Shown here: positions 43,635 through 52,783 of the stretch, one piece after another | Layout: each line of letters starts with the position of its first letter | How positions within the stretch are numbered: position 1 is the stretch's first letter | Assembly (NCBI RefSeq): GCF_001468285.1 | Contig: NZ_LNSB01000007.1 | Coordinates: 1-64,000 of the forward strand | Direction: 5' to 3' | Source: Sphingopyxis sp. HIX | GTDB lineage: Bacteria; Pseudomonadota; Alphaproteobacteria; Sphingomonadales; Sphingomonadaceae | Length of the DNA: 64,000 nucleotides | Position numbers and translations under genes: made by a program | Notes under the pieces: model-generated | Told to the model about the DNA's origin: nothing | The model's database searches: none | The model's input: the letters and a program-made list of their open reading frames with translations, nothing else

Positions 43635-45581
43635 ATGACCACGACAACCAGCGGCACGCTCTTTCGTCACGGAAAGTTTGGGTTCGACGCTCTCTCGCGC
43701 CGCGCGAGGCTCGCGGCGGGCGCGGGCGGCGCTTTTCTGATTATCGGCGCCCTCGGAATCGGGGCCTTTCCCGTTTCGGTGCTGCACGGCACTGCCGAAC
43801 GCCAGCTTGGCGAACATTTCGGCGCCCCGGTCCGCATCGGCGCCCTGTCGCGTGCGGAGTTTTTCTCCTTCACACCCACGCTCGTCGTCGAGGATGTCAG
43901 CATCGCGCAGCCGACGTGGGCCGGCACAGGGTCGCTTTTCAAGGTCAGGCGCGCGAGCGCCCGGACACCGATCCTGTCACTGCTCTTGGGTGACCCCGCC
44001 ATTCGCTCGCTGGACATCGTCGGGCTCGAAGCCAATCTCGTTCGCGACGCCAATGGCAAGAGCAATTGGGAAGGCTCCGGGGATAAGAGACCGGATGAGG
44101 CCGACCGCGAGCTGAAGCTCGACGCGCTGAGCATAAGGGACAGCCGCTTCAGCCTACTCGACGCAAAGCGCCGTCTCGACATTGCCGGAACGCTAGAGGC
44201 AGCGGCGGACCGCAGCGTCACGCTGCGCGCCGAAGGCCGCTTCGACGGCGTTCCTGCGCGCCTTATAGCAACGGGCGCACCGCTCGGAGCCGCAAAGGGC
44301 TCGGCGTCCTGGCCCTTTTCGGCCAGCCTCGCGTCGCCGACGTTCCGGCTCGATGCCAAAGGCACGATGGCGGGTGGGCTGAACATGCGTGAGATGGATA
44401 TCGAGATGAGTACGCGGGGGCAGACTCTCAAGCAACTCGACTATATCATCGAAGCGGGGCTCTTCGGCACTCAGGATATCGACTTCGAGGGCAAAGTCCG
44501 GCGCCGCGGGCCCGACTGGTTCATCGACAGGCTCGGCGGCATGATCGGCCGCTCGACGATCCATGCGAAGGCAAGTGTCCTCAAGCGCGAGGGGCGCACC
44601 AGGATCGACGCGACGATCGATGCGCCGCAATTCGATTTCGACGATCTTGCAGACGATGCAGGGCTCGCGGCGGCCCGCGTGCGGGAAGCCCGGACCGGTC
44701 CGCGCATCATCCCCGAGACGCGCATCAACCTCTCGAAAATTGGGCCCACCGACGGTATCATAAGGTTCAACGCGCCGCGGCTCCTCATCAAGGGCGGCTC
44801 GGCCTTCCGCAGCCTCAAGGGCGATCTCGTTCTGGAGAAGCGCGTGCTTACGCTTCGCAACGCCGTTGCCGGCCTCGACAGAGGGCAGATGACCGGCTGG
44901 GTCAAGGTCGATTCCCGAGGCAACGCCCCCCTTCTCTCCACCGAGCTGCGGGTGACCGGCACCTCGCTCGACACCCTCGTAGGGCAGCCGTCGATGATCC
45001 GCGGGCCGCTCGAAGGCCTGGTCCGCCTGCAGGGGCGCGGCGACACGATCCGCGCCGCTTTCGCCGGCGGCAACGGCAAGATTGCCTTTGTCGCGCGCGG
45101 CGGCGCCATGAACCGGGCGGCCGCCTTCATCCTGGGGCAAGATCTTGGCGGCGCGATCGGACAGAAGCTTGGCGACGACGACGCGATGGTCCCCATCCGC
45201 TGCGCCGTCCTCGCCTTCACTGTGCGGCAGGGTCTCCTCACGCCCGCGCCCTTGCTCATAGACACCAGTATTTCGAAAGGCGCTGCACGCGGCCGGATCG
45301 ACCTCGACGGCGAGACGATCGCGCTCATATTCGGCGGTGCATCCAAGGGTGACGCCGCACTCAAGCTCGTCGATCCGATCAGGATCGGCGGAACGCTGTC
45401 GAGCCCGTCGATCACGCTCGCGCCGCCTGGAAAGCCCACTGGCAAGTCGGGCGGAATCATCGGCGCGATCGGGCGCTCGATCGGAAGCGCCCTCGGATTG
45501 CGGAAGGATCACGGCAAGCCTCCCACCCCGAGCGCAGCGCCCGCCGATTGCGACGCGCTCGCGGGCAAGGCGCTCGCCTGA
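43635..45581 (+). CDS. AsmA family protein
   Basis: A 648-residue protein with one N-terminal membrane helix (about 25-50) and a long beta-rich periplasmic region. AsmA-type features include LGEHFGAPVRIGALSR, GDPAIRSLDIVGLEANLVRDANGKSNW and a C-terminal conserved SKGAARGRIDLDGETIALIFGG segment. The family bridges inner and outer membranes for lipid transport or outer-membrane assembly. ATG at 43635 with AGGGGG 5 nt upstream. Downstream of the csbD terminator. Confidence 0.88.
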   Translation: MTTTTSGTLFRHGKFGFDALSRRARLAAGAGGAFLIIGALGIGAFPVSVLHGTAERQLGEHFGAPVRIGALSRAEFFSFTPTLVVEDVSIAQPTWAGTGSLFKVRRASARTPILSLLLGDPAIRSLDIVGLEANLVRDANGKSNWEGSGDKRPDEADRELKLDALSIRDSRFSLLDAKRRLDIAGTLEAAADRSVTLRAEGRFDGVPARLIATGAPLGAAKGSASWPFSASLASPTFRLDAKGTMAGGLNMREMDIEMSTRGQTLKQLDYIIEAGLFGTQDIDFEGKVRRRGPDWFIDRLGGMIGRSTIHAKASVLKREGRTRIDATIDAPQFDFDDLADDAGLAAARVREARTGPRIIPETRINLSKIGPTDGIIRFNAPRLLIKGGSAFRSLKGDLVLEKRVLTLRNAVAGLDRGQMTGWVKVDSRGNAPLLSTELRVTGTSLDTLVGQPSMIRGPLEGLVRLQGRGDTIRAAFAGGNGKIAFVARGGAMNRAAAFILGQDLGGAIGQKLGDDDAMVPIRCAVLAFTVRQGLLTPAPLLIDTSISKGAARGRIDLDGETIALIFGGASKGDAALKLVDPIRIGGTLSSPSITLAPPGKPTGKSGGIIGAIGRSIGSALGLRKDHGKPPTPSAAPADCDALAGKALA

Positions 45582-45589
45582 ATCCCCGC

Positions 45590-46645
45590 TCAGTCGCGTA
45601 GTTCGCGCGCCGCGAGCGGAAGCACTATCCGCGCGCGCATCCCTTTCCCTGTCCGCTCGCTCGTCCCGTAATGAACCTCGGCGCGGTGCGTCCTTGCGAT
45701 AGCGGCGATGAGCTTCGTACCGAGTCCCGTGCCCTGCGCCGGCCGGTCGCTCGCGAAACCCGGACCATCGTCCTCGACGCTCAACTCGATCGATCGGTCG
45801 CCGACACGGCTGAGCCCGATCCGGATTTGCCCGTCGTCCGCCACATCATAGGCATATTTGCAGGCATTGCTGACCCACTCATTGGCGATCATGCCCAGCG
45901 CGACGGCCTTGTCGGTCGCGATCCGCAGCGGCTCCACCTCGGTCCGCACGTCGCGGCGCGCCGCGCCCGTCGACCAGCTCTCGCCAAGATCGGCGGCGAG
46001 GCCCGCCAGATAATCGTCCATGGCGACATATTCGACGTCATTGGTCGTGTAGAGACGGCGGTTGACCTGCGCGACGGTCGCAATCCGCTGCTGCGTCTTC
46101 TGCAGCGCCTCGCGTGCCTCTGGATCGGGCAGCGTTTTGGCCTGCAGCGCGACGAACGACATGATCATCTGGAGATTGTTGGCGACCCGGTGATTGACCT
46201 CCTTGAGGAGCGCCTCGAGCCGTGCATTGCTCGCGCGCAATTCCTCTTCGGCCCGCTCGCGGTCGCGGCGGAGGGCTGCGCGTTCCAGAACCTGTCCGAA
46301 GGTGTTCGCGAGCAGATCGAAGAAATCCGCGCCCACGGATTTCACGACATAGTCATCGGCGCCCGCCTTGAGCGCGGCCACCGCGACACGGCTTTCCTCC
46401 GAGCCCGTTACATAAACGACTGGCGGACAGCCCGCGATCGCGCGCAGGGCTTCGAGCGTCGCAAGCCCGTCCTGCCCCGGCATATAATGATCGACGGCGA
46501 TCAGATCGAAACGTCCGTCGCGCGTCATCGCCACGCCCTCGGCACCGCTTGCCGCCAAGCTGACTTCGAACCCGTCGCGCGCAAGGTTGCGCGAGACGAG
46601 ACGCCTTATGCCTTCGTCGTCATCGATATAGAGGATATGCGCCAT
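45590..46645 (-). CDS. Response-regulator/HRxxN histidine kinase hybrid
   Basis: A 351-residue cytoplasmic protein: an N-terminal receiver (IDDDEG, phospho-Asp in IAVDHYMP, Lys in VVKSVG) followed by a kinase core of the HisKA_2/HRxxN class (EVNHRVANNLQMIM, His at about 162) and HATPase (NEWVSNACKYA, DDGPGFA, GTGLGTKLI). In sphingomonads, HRxxN kinases phosphorylate the PhyR anti-anti-sigma factor of the general stress response. Third gene of a minus-strand operon with the upstream receiver and sensor kinase. Confidence 0.9.
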   Translation of the reverse strand: MAHILYIDDDEGIRRLVSRNLARDGFEVSLAASGAEGVAMTRDGRFDLIAVDHYMPGQDGLATLEALRAIAGCPPVVYVTGSEESRVAVAALKAGADDYVVKSVGADFFDLLANTFGQVLERAALRRDRERAEEELRASNARLEALLKEVNHRVANNLQMIMSFVALQAKTLPDPEAREALQKTQQRIATVAQVNRRLYTTNDVEYVAMDDYLAGLAADLGESWSTGAARRDVRTEVEPLRIATDKAVALGMIANEWVSNACKYAYDVADDGQIRIGLSRVGDRSIELSVEDDGPGFASDRPAQGTGLGTKLIAAIARTHRAEVHYGTSERTGKGMRARIVLPLAARELRD

Positions 46646-46665
46646 GGCGGCGGACGCCCCGCTTC

Positions 46666-47115
46666 TCAAGCCGGATCCGGGTCGGGGACCTGGATCACCG
46701 AAAGGAAGAGACCGAGTTGGCGGATCGCGTCGGCGAAATTTTCGTAGTTCACCGGCTTCGTTATGTAGACATTGCAGCCGAGGTCGTAGCAGCGCTGGAT
46801 TTCGACCTTGTCGTCGGTCGTGGTGAGCACCACCACGGGCGTGCGGCGCAGCGCGCTGCCGTCGCCCTTCAATCGGGCGAGGATATCGGTGCCGCTCATG
46901 TCGGGCAGATTGAGATCGAGCAGGACGAGCGCCGGACCGTTGCGCGCGGGTCCGTCCTCGGCATCATAGAGAAAGGCGAGCGCCGAGGTGCCGTCGGTGA
47001 AATGATGGATCGTATTCGAGATACCGGCGCGGCGGATATTCTTCTCGATCAGCCGGGCATGACCTTCGTCATCCTCGATCATCACGATGTTCACGGGTTG
47101 TTGTTGATCAGGCAT
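46666..47115 (-). CDS. Single-domain response regulator (Rcp1-like)
   Basis: A 149-residue receiver: EDDEG acidic pair, phospho-Asp in LLDLNLPD, Thr in LTTT and Lys in ITKP. The Rcp1-type long beta3-alpha3 region (DAEDGPARNGPALVLLDLN) suits receivers paired with phytochrome-like or CHASE kinases. The start at 47115 is preferred because GGAG lies 6 nt upstream; the frame also has an ATG 6 nt further up. Between the kinase genes; overlaps the upstream kinase by 8 bp. Confidence 0.88.
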   Translation of the reverse strand: MPDQQQPVNIVMIEDDEGHARLIEKNIRRAGISNTIHHFTDGTSALAFLYDAEDGPARNGPALVLLDLNLPDMSGTDILARLKGDGSALRRTPVVVLTTTDDKVEIQRCYDLGCNVYITKPVNYENFADAIRQLGLFLSVIQVPDPDPA

Positions 47116-48610
47116 TTTCATCTCCGCCTTTCCATTCGATCGGCAGACTGAGACGGAAGGTCGACCCCTCGTCCAGAACCGATTGCACGTCGATCGTGCC
47201 GCCGAGGCGATAGGCGAGCGCCCTGGCGTGTGCGAGACCGATGCCCTCACCGGGCTGGTCCTGTGTTCCCGACCTTCGGAAAAGGTCGAATATGCGGTCA
47301 TGGTCGCGCGGGTCGATCCCGCGGCCATTGTCTTTCACCTCGACGAAGGCCCGGCCATATTCCGTGCCCCCGCTGACGGTGATGACGCCGGCGCGTCCGG
47401 GCTTCAGATATTTCAGGGCATTTTCGACGAGGTTCGAGAGGATTTGCTCGACCGCGAGCCTGTCGTTCACGATCCCCGGTAAATCGCCGATCTCGACCCG
47501 TGTACCCGTCTCCTGGATGCGGTGTTCGAGACTCTCGGCGATCCCTTTGACAAGGATGCCAAGGTCGAGCCGCTCGGGGGCCAGCGAGCGCCTTCCCTGC
47601 CGCGAGAGATTGAGGATCGCGTTGATGAGGCGATCCATCTTCTGCGTCGAACTTCGGATGAAATTGATCGCCTCGGGGAGGTCCTCCTCGATCGCGAGGC
47701 GGGTCGGCCCATCGGGGGCCTGCCACGTCCCGGCATCGCTCCGCGCGAGATAATCGGCAATCGCCTTGCGGGCGGCCTCGAGTTCGGCGGTGAAGCCCAT
47801 CACGTTGACGAGCGGCGACCGCAGGTCGTGACTGACGATATAGGCAAAGCGCTGGATCTCGGCATTGGCCCGGCTGAGTTCGGCGGTCCGCGCGTCTACC
47901 AGTTCTTCCAGATCTTCATTCAATATCCGAAGCTGCTCGCGCGACTCGCGAAGCTCGGCGAGATTGCGGCGAATGAGAAGCAGGGTGACGGCGGCGACCG
48001 CCACGATCAGCATTCCGGTCAGCAGCAGCGTGGTGTTGAACAAGGCCTGAGTACGCCGCTGCTCGGCCTCACGCTCGCGAAGCAGTCCAAGCTCCTCCGC
48101 CAGCATCGCGTCGACGACGCTGCGAACCTCGCGGACATAAGCGACGCCTGTATCGGTCATGAAACCCTCGACAACCGCGCGGCGCGCGGCGGCATCGGCG
48201 CCAACCGCTTCACGGTTATAGGCCTGATAAGCATCGAGAAGCTCGCGGAGGCGCGCGGCGCGGGCGCGCTGCCCCAGATTGTCACTGATTAGCCCATCGA
48301 GATCCTTTACCTGCGCGATAGCACTCCGCTGCGCAGCCGCCATGATACGGGCGAAGGCAGGATCGTTGGTGAGGAGAAGCCCGCGGCGCGCGGTTTCCAT
48401 CCGTTCGTTGACACTCGCAAAGGAGCCGAGGCGCGCCTCGACCGCGAGTGTGTGCGAGACGAGCTGCGCATTCTCTTCATTCTGCCGCTGCGTCCAATAG
48501 GTCGCCGCCGCAGCCACGAGCAGCGCGGCGAACCCGAGAGCGAGCAAGGCGATGATAACACGGCTCGCACGCCTGTCGCGTCCGAGCGACGCGAGCTTTT
48601 CCGATCTCAT
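47108..48610 (-). CDS. CHASE3-type sensor histidine kinase
   Basis: A 500-residue membrane kinase with a helix at about 20-40, an extracytoplasmic CHASE3-like helical domain (RMETARRGLLLTNDPAF), a second helix at about 190-215, a coiled coil, HisKA with VSHDLRSPL (His at about 265) and an ATPase domain (LVENALKYL, DNGRGID, GEGIGLAHA). The signal is unknown. First gene of the operon with the Rcp1-like receiver and the HRxxN hybrid; such assemblies often feed the general stress response. Confidence 0.9.
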   Translation of the reverse strand: MRSEKLASLGRDRRASRVIIALLALGFAALLVAAAATYWTQRQNEENAQLVSHTLAVEARLGSFASVNERMETARRGLLLTNDPAFARIMAAAQRSAIAQVKDLDGLISDNLGQRARAARLRELLDAYQAYNREAVGADAAARRAVVEGFMTDTGVAYVREVRSVVDAMLAEELGLLREREAEQRRTQALFNTTLLLTGMLIVAVAAVTLLLIRRNLAELRESREQLRILNEDLEELVDARTAELSRANAEIQRFAYIVSHDLRSPLVNVMGFTAELEAARKAIADYLARSDAGTWQAPDGPTRLAIEEDLPEAINFIRSSTQKMDRLINAILNLSRQGRRSLAPERLDLGILVKGIAESLEHRIQETGTRVEIGDLPGIVNDRLAVEQILSNLVENALKYLKPGRAGVITVSGGTEYGRAFVEVKDNGRGIDPRDHDRIFDLFRRSGTQDQPGEGIGLAHARALAYRLGGTIDVQSVLDEGSTFRLSLPIEWKGGDENA

Positions 48611-48812
48611 GTTATCCGGTTCCCCCGCGCGGCGATCTGGCGTCGGTGCATGGCGGGGGATCGGGCCGGGCGCAAGCCCCCGGTACGACGCGGCACCAGC
48701 ACGCCGGGCCCAAATTTAACATGGATCAATCTGGCGTCGTCAGCGGGACCGTCGGGCGGCGCCGCACCCACCTCGTCGCTCCCGCCAACCTGGCGCGAGA
48801 GGCGGATATGAC

Positions 48813-49370
48813 CTACTGCGCCGTGATCCGGACCAGCGACCAGTCGTAGCCGAACGACCGCACCCGGTCTTCGAGATGCTCGAGAATCTCGGGGCCGGGC
48901 CGGGCCTCGCGGGTCAGCGCCCAGAGATACCGGCCAGATGGCTCCCCGACGATCGACCAGTCATAATCGTCGCCATGGTCGAGAACCCAATAATCGCCTG
49001 CGAAAGGCCCGAAGAAGCGCACCTTCAGCTTGGCGTTGGTCGCCCTGTCGACGACCTTTGCCTTACCCACCGACTTGTCAAATTTGCTTACCTCGCCGCC
49101 CCTGCGTCCGCGGTTGACGACGCGAACGCTGCCGTCGGGACCCAGGCTGTAATCGGCGGTCACGGCATCCATGCCTTTCTGGAAGGAAGCCTCGTAGCGG
49201 AACTGCTCGTACCAGCGGCCGCCGTAACGAACGAGATCGACCGGCTTGGCGGGTTCGGGCACGGCGGGGTTCCCGACGGGTCCCGGTCGCGGAATATATT
49301 TCCAGGCCGCCCAGACGACAGGCGCCGTGACAGCCGCACCGAGGGCTGCGATGATTGCCGGTTTCTTCAT
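48813..49370 (-). CDS. Lipocalin family protein (Blc-like)
   Basis: A 185-residue protein with an N-terminal membrane anchor/signal (about 5-24) and the lipocalin motif GGRWYEQFRYEASFQKG, then strands ending DYDWSIVGEPSGRYLWALTREARP. Bacterial lipocalins bind lipids or small hydrophobic molecules at the outer membrane under stress. ATG at 49370 with AGGAGC 6 nt upstream. No Cys of a lipobox is evident at the usual position, so an anchored rather than lipidated form is likely. Confidence 0.85.
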   Translation of the reverse strand: MKKPAIIAALGAAVTAPVVWAAWKYIPRPGPVGNPAVPEPAKPVDLVRYGGRWYEQFRYEASFQKGMDAVTADYSLGPDGSVRVVNRGRRGGEVSKFDKSVGKAKVVDRATNAKLKVRFFGPFAGDYWVLDHGDDYDWSIVGEPSGRYLWALTREARPGPEILEHLEDRVRSFGYDWSLVRITAQ

Positions 49371-49411
49371 GAAAGCTCCTTTCGTTCGGGAGAAGCGCTG
49401 CCGACGGGCGC

Positions 49412-49436
49412 AAAAAGGAACCCGCCGAAGCGGGTC
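49412..49436 (-). terminator. Orphan minus-strand terminator upstream of the lipocalin gene
   Basis: On the minus strand GACCCGC, a TTCG loop and GCGGGTTC (7 bp, last pair wobble) are followed by CCTTTTT. No annotated minus-strand gene precedes it, so it may end an unrecognised small RNA or peptide from the 49440-49620 interval, or attenuate the lipocalin gene. Confidence 0.5.
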
Positions 49437-49638
49437 CACAGATTTGCTGCCGTTGCCAGCTCGGGAAGATTATCGATCGATGCCCACTCGAACCAATGAC
49501 AAGGCCTGATAGTTGCGGCGAACGGCATGAATATATTTTCGGCACTCGCTGAAACTTTTCGATCCGATTCCGGTTTATAAATCCGCACGGGCCGCACGGA
49601 GATCTGGCTGTCTGCCGGCGCCATGTGCTAAGCATGCC

Positions 49639-49673
49639 GCCGCCCGCGGGGCTCTCCTGGAGCCGCGGGCGGC
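49639..49673. other. Strong GC-rich hairpin upstream of the FAD oxidoreductase gene
   Basis: GCCGCCCGCGG and CCGCGGGCGGC form a perfect 11-bp stem with a 13-nt loop. No T-run follows on either strand, so it is not a classical terminator. It lies about 55 bp before the oxidoreductase start codon and may affect its leader. Confidence 0.6.
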
Positions 49674-49726
49674 ACATGATGTGCTTCTTCCAAAAACACC
49701 CTTTTCCTCTTGCGGCGCCCCCCTCA

Positions 49727-50965
49727 ATGACGACGAACCAAGTCTCGCCGACCGAGCGTCGCGATCTGCGCACCGGGCGCTCGATCTGGATGGATCGGCG
49801 GAGACCCGCGCTCAAGACCCAACACCTCGAACAGGACGCGGTGTGCGGGGTGCTGGTGATCGGCGCAGGAATTTCAGGCGCCCTTATTGCCGAATCGCTG
49901 TCCGAGGCCGGCCATGAGGTCATCGTGATCGACCGACGCGGTCCCTCGCTGGGATCGACAACCGCGTCCACCGCGATGCTCCAATATGAACTCGACACGC
50001 CGCTCAGCCTCATGGCGGACAGGATCGGGCATGATCGTGCGGCCCGGATCTGGCAGCGCTCGCGACTGGCGGTCGATGCGCTGCGCGAGCGCACTGAAAG
50101 GCTCGGGCTCGACGTGGGAGCCGCGACGCGCGGCTCGGTCTATCTCGACGGCAATATCCTCGATCCGGCCGGACTCGCGCGCGAGGCCGATGCGCGGCGC
50201 CGTGCCGGGTTCGAAGTCGAACTCATCGGCCCCGCCGAGACCGAGCGGCGCTATGGCATCCCCCGCCGGCACGCGATCATCGGCCATGGCAACTATATTG
50301 CCGATCCGCGGCGACTGACGATCGAATATCTGCGCGTCGCGCAGGCGGCGGGATGCCGCATTCACGCGCCCTGCGAGGCCAGCGCGATCGAACCGCATGA
50401 CCGGGGCGTTACCGTGCGAACGCGCGAGGGGCATGTCGTAAAGGCGCGCCATCTTGTGATCGCGACGGGCTATGAGCGCCTCAAGGGAATCCCGTCGAAG
50501 GGCAATTATATCATGTCGACCTGGTCGATCGCCACCGCACCCCAGCCGAAAGCGATCTGGCCCGGCGCCGATCTCATATGGGAGGCATCCGACCCCTATC
50601 TCTATGTCCGCACCACGCCGGACGGTGCCGTCATTTGCGGCGGAGAGGATGAGCCGTTCGACGACGAGGAGCGGCGCGACGCCATGATCGGGGCGAAGGC
50701 CGAACGCCTCGCGACCAAGCTCAGAAGACTCCTGCCGGGCCTCGATCCCACACCCGCTTATGCCTGGACGGGAAGCTTCGGCAACAGCCCCGTCGGCACG
50801 CCGACCGTCGGCCGCATTCCGCGCATGCCGAACTGCTATGCCGCGATGGGCTACGGCGGCAACGGCATCACTTTTTCGATGATGGCGGCGCAGCTTCTGC
50901 GCGGCCTGATCGGCGGATACGGCGACTGCGACGCAGAGCTGTTCAGCTTCTACCGGCCTTTTTGA
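49727..50965 (+). CDS. FAD-dependent oxidoreductase (DAO family)
   Basis: A 412-residue protein with an N-terminal Rossmann FAD motif VIGAGISGALIAESLSEAGHEVIVID and a family-typical C-terminus (GYGGNGITFSMMAAQLLRGL). Glycine oxidase/D-amino-acid-oxidase-like; the substrate is unknown. The ATG at 49727 is internal to a longer frame and is supported by the fold; the longer start would run through the hairpin. Confidence 0.85.
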   Translation: MTTNQVSPTERRDLRTGRSIWMDRRRPALKTQHLEQDAVCGVLVIGAGISGALIAESLSEAGHEVIVIDRRGPSLGSTTASTAMLQYELDTPLSLMADRIGHDRAARIWQRSRLAVDALRERTERLGLDVGAATRGSVYLDGNILDPAGLAREADARRRAGFEVELIGPAETERRYGIPRRHAIIGHGNYIADPRRLTIEYLRVAQAAGCRIHAPCEASAIEPHDRGVTVRTREGHVVKARHLVIATGYERLKGIPSKGNYIMSTWSIATAPQPKAIWPGADLIWEASDPYLYVRTTPDGAVICGGEDEPFDDEERRDAMIGAKAERLATKLRRLLPGLDPTPAYAWTGSFGNSPVGTPTVGRIPRMPNCYAAMGYGGNGITFSMMAAQLLRGLIGGYGDCDAELFSFYRPF

Positions 50966-51032
50966 CCCCGCTCTGACGACCGCACGGCGGGCACCGCTTG
51001 CGTGTGCCGCTTCAAAATGATGTAATCGCCTT

Positions 51033-51449
51033 ATGACCAGAGAAGCGGCGTGCCACTGCCGAGCGGTCAGGCTCGAATGCACCGGTGAACCGGCCAAGAT
51101 CTCGTTATGCAACTGCCTCGATTGTCAGCGTCGTACCGGATCGCTCTTCAGCGTCGCCGCTTTCTTCCCGCGTGGATCGGTCCGGCAAATGTCTGGCGAT
51201 TGCGGCACATTTCGCCGGGACTCGGCGAGCGGATTTCCGGTCACCTTCCATTTCTGCCGCAAGCGCGGAACGTCGCTCTGGTGGGAAGCCGAGCGCCTCC
51301 CCCACCTTGTCGGGATCGCTGCCGGTACGTTCGAGGACCCGGCATTTCCCGCGCCCGCGCAAGCGGTGTGGACGAAGGATCGGCATCATTGGCTTGCATT
51401 CCCGGACACTGTGCCGTGCTCCCGCGAGAACCCGGCACCGAGGCCCTGA
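51033..51449 (+). CDS. GFA family protein (DUF636)
   Basis: A 138-residue protein with the GFA zinc-binding layout: CHC near residue 8, CNCLDC at about 27-32 and an FC..GTSLWW segment. In the last motif the usual second Cys (FCxxCGT) is Arg (FCRKRGT), so one zinc site may be lost. The family is named for glutathione-dependent formaldehyde activation, but most members are uncharacterised. The gap to the esterase gene (51450-51766) holds only the terminator at 51544. Confidence 0.8.
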   Translation: MTREAACHCRAVRLECTGEPAKISLCNCLDCQRRTGSLFSVAAFFPRGSVRQMSGDCGTFRRDSASGFPVTFHFCRKRGTSLWWEAERLPHLVGIAAGTFEDPAFPAPAQAVWTKDRHHWLAFPDTVPCSRENPAPRP

Positions 51450-51543
51450 TCCCTGAATATGAGGCCGCCCATGCAGCCGCCACGTTCCGTGCAGCGTACC
51501 GGATCATGGCCGCGACCGTTTTCGATCCTGTGGGAAACAAAAT

Positions 51544-51575
51544 GGCGCCCGTCGGGCTGAAACCCGACGGGCGCC
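51544..51575 (-). terminator. Terminator of the minus-strand catabolic operon
   Basis: GGCGCCCGTCGGG and CCCGACGGGCGCC form a perfect 13-bp stem around a 6-nt loop. On the minus strand it is followed by ATTTTGTTT. It lies 190 bp after the stop of the esterase gene. A plus-strand role for the GFA gene is less likely because no T-run follows on that strand. Confidence 0.75.
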
Positions 51576-51766
51576 AGTAATGAAGATTCGTCCTCGACGA
51601 GGAAGAACGCTTCTGGGTCGCAGGGGCGCCACTATATCGGCCAACCACCCGATGATTGTATCGAAACGCCAAAACAGGCCGATACGGACGGTCGCGTAAG
51701 CCCGGCCCCGGCGAACGGAGACCAGACGATCTGCATTCCGCGTGCGATGATTTGCCAGACGGTTCT

Positions 51767-52776
51767 TCAACGATGGTTCAGGCGGCGAGGATCGGCCTGC
51801 TCCACCTCGATCCCGGCAGCGCGCTTGCCCTCATCCATCGCACTGCGAAAGGTCAGGACGTTTTGGTCGATCCAGCCGGGCGGCGACAGCTGTCGTCCAA
51901 GAAATCCCAGCGCATCTGCCATGCGCGGCAGGAGCGATGGGCCGACATGATCGGCACCGTGTACCAGTCGATATTCGTGCGCGAGCCCGGCGTCGAACAG
52001 GATCCGGTGCAGATATTCCGCACCTTCGTAGAGATAGAGCGCGTCTTGGTCGCCGACCTCGATATAGATGCGAAGATCGAGCAATCGGCCGGGCGCAACG
52101 CTCGCGATCGTCGCGGGATTATTCGCCGCCCAATAGCCCCGATCGACGGGGTTGCCGAACATCGGACGCAAGGCGCGCTCCGGCCGCCAGAAGCGCGTCT
52201 CTGTCCCCGCCCCTGTCCATTCCAGCGCCGCCTCGATCGCAGGCTCGAGCGCGATGACGCCGGCAAACAATTCAGGATGCTTGAACGCGATCCGGAGGCT
52301 GCCGAGGCCGCCCATCGATACGCCTCCGATGAAGGTCCGCTCGCGTAACACTTCGACATGCGCCGACCGGCGAACGAAGGGCAGCACATCGGAAAGGATA
52401 TAGCTTTCCCAGCGCTCGCTACTGTCGAGGAAGTCCATATAGAGCGAGCGGCGCCCGCTCGGGGTCGCGATGACGAGCGGCGGCACGCGGCCAGATGCAA
52501 TTTCGCGGTCGAAGACGCTCTTGAAGAAGAGTATATCTTTCTCGCTGCCATTCCCCCATGGAGCCAAAGAAGCAGCGGGTACGCGTCCGCGCGCGCGGCA
52601 TCATAGCCCGGCGGTTCATAGATCGCGACGCCGACATCGCCCGGCACGTTGGACGACGCCAAATTGTGAAACCCTATCGTCCCTTCGGTATCTGGCGCGG
52701 ACGCTAAGGCAGGCACGGCGACCGACGCTACCGAGCCCGTCGCAACGAGACCCGAAAACTCCCTGCGGTTCAGCAT
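51767..52776 (-). pseudogene. Tat-exported esterase (enterochelin-esterase-like), frameshifted
   Basis: Two overlapping frames together encode one alpha/beta hydrolase. The 5' part starts at 52776 with a Tat-type signal (NRREFSGL) and reaches LLLWLHGG; the 3' part (from about 52560) contains GVSMGGLGS (nucleophile Ser) and late Asp/His motifs (EVGDQD, HGADHVG). The join falls in a run of five C on the plus strand (52553-52557); one more C would restore HGGNGSEKD. So a 1-nt deletion, slippage site or sequencing error is involved. RBS GAGGGACGG. Last gene of a catabolic operon. Confidence 0.8.
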
Positions 52777-52783
52777 CCGTCCC

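Noticed and set aside
49367-49624. 85-residue minus-strand frame before the lipocalin gene
   Set aside because: Contains the terminator hairpin in its body and has no recognisable domain; kept only as a possible small-RNA interval.
51504-51770. 88-residue minus-strand frame
   Set aside because: Runs through the operon terminator and has no good start signal.
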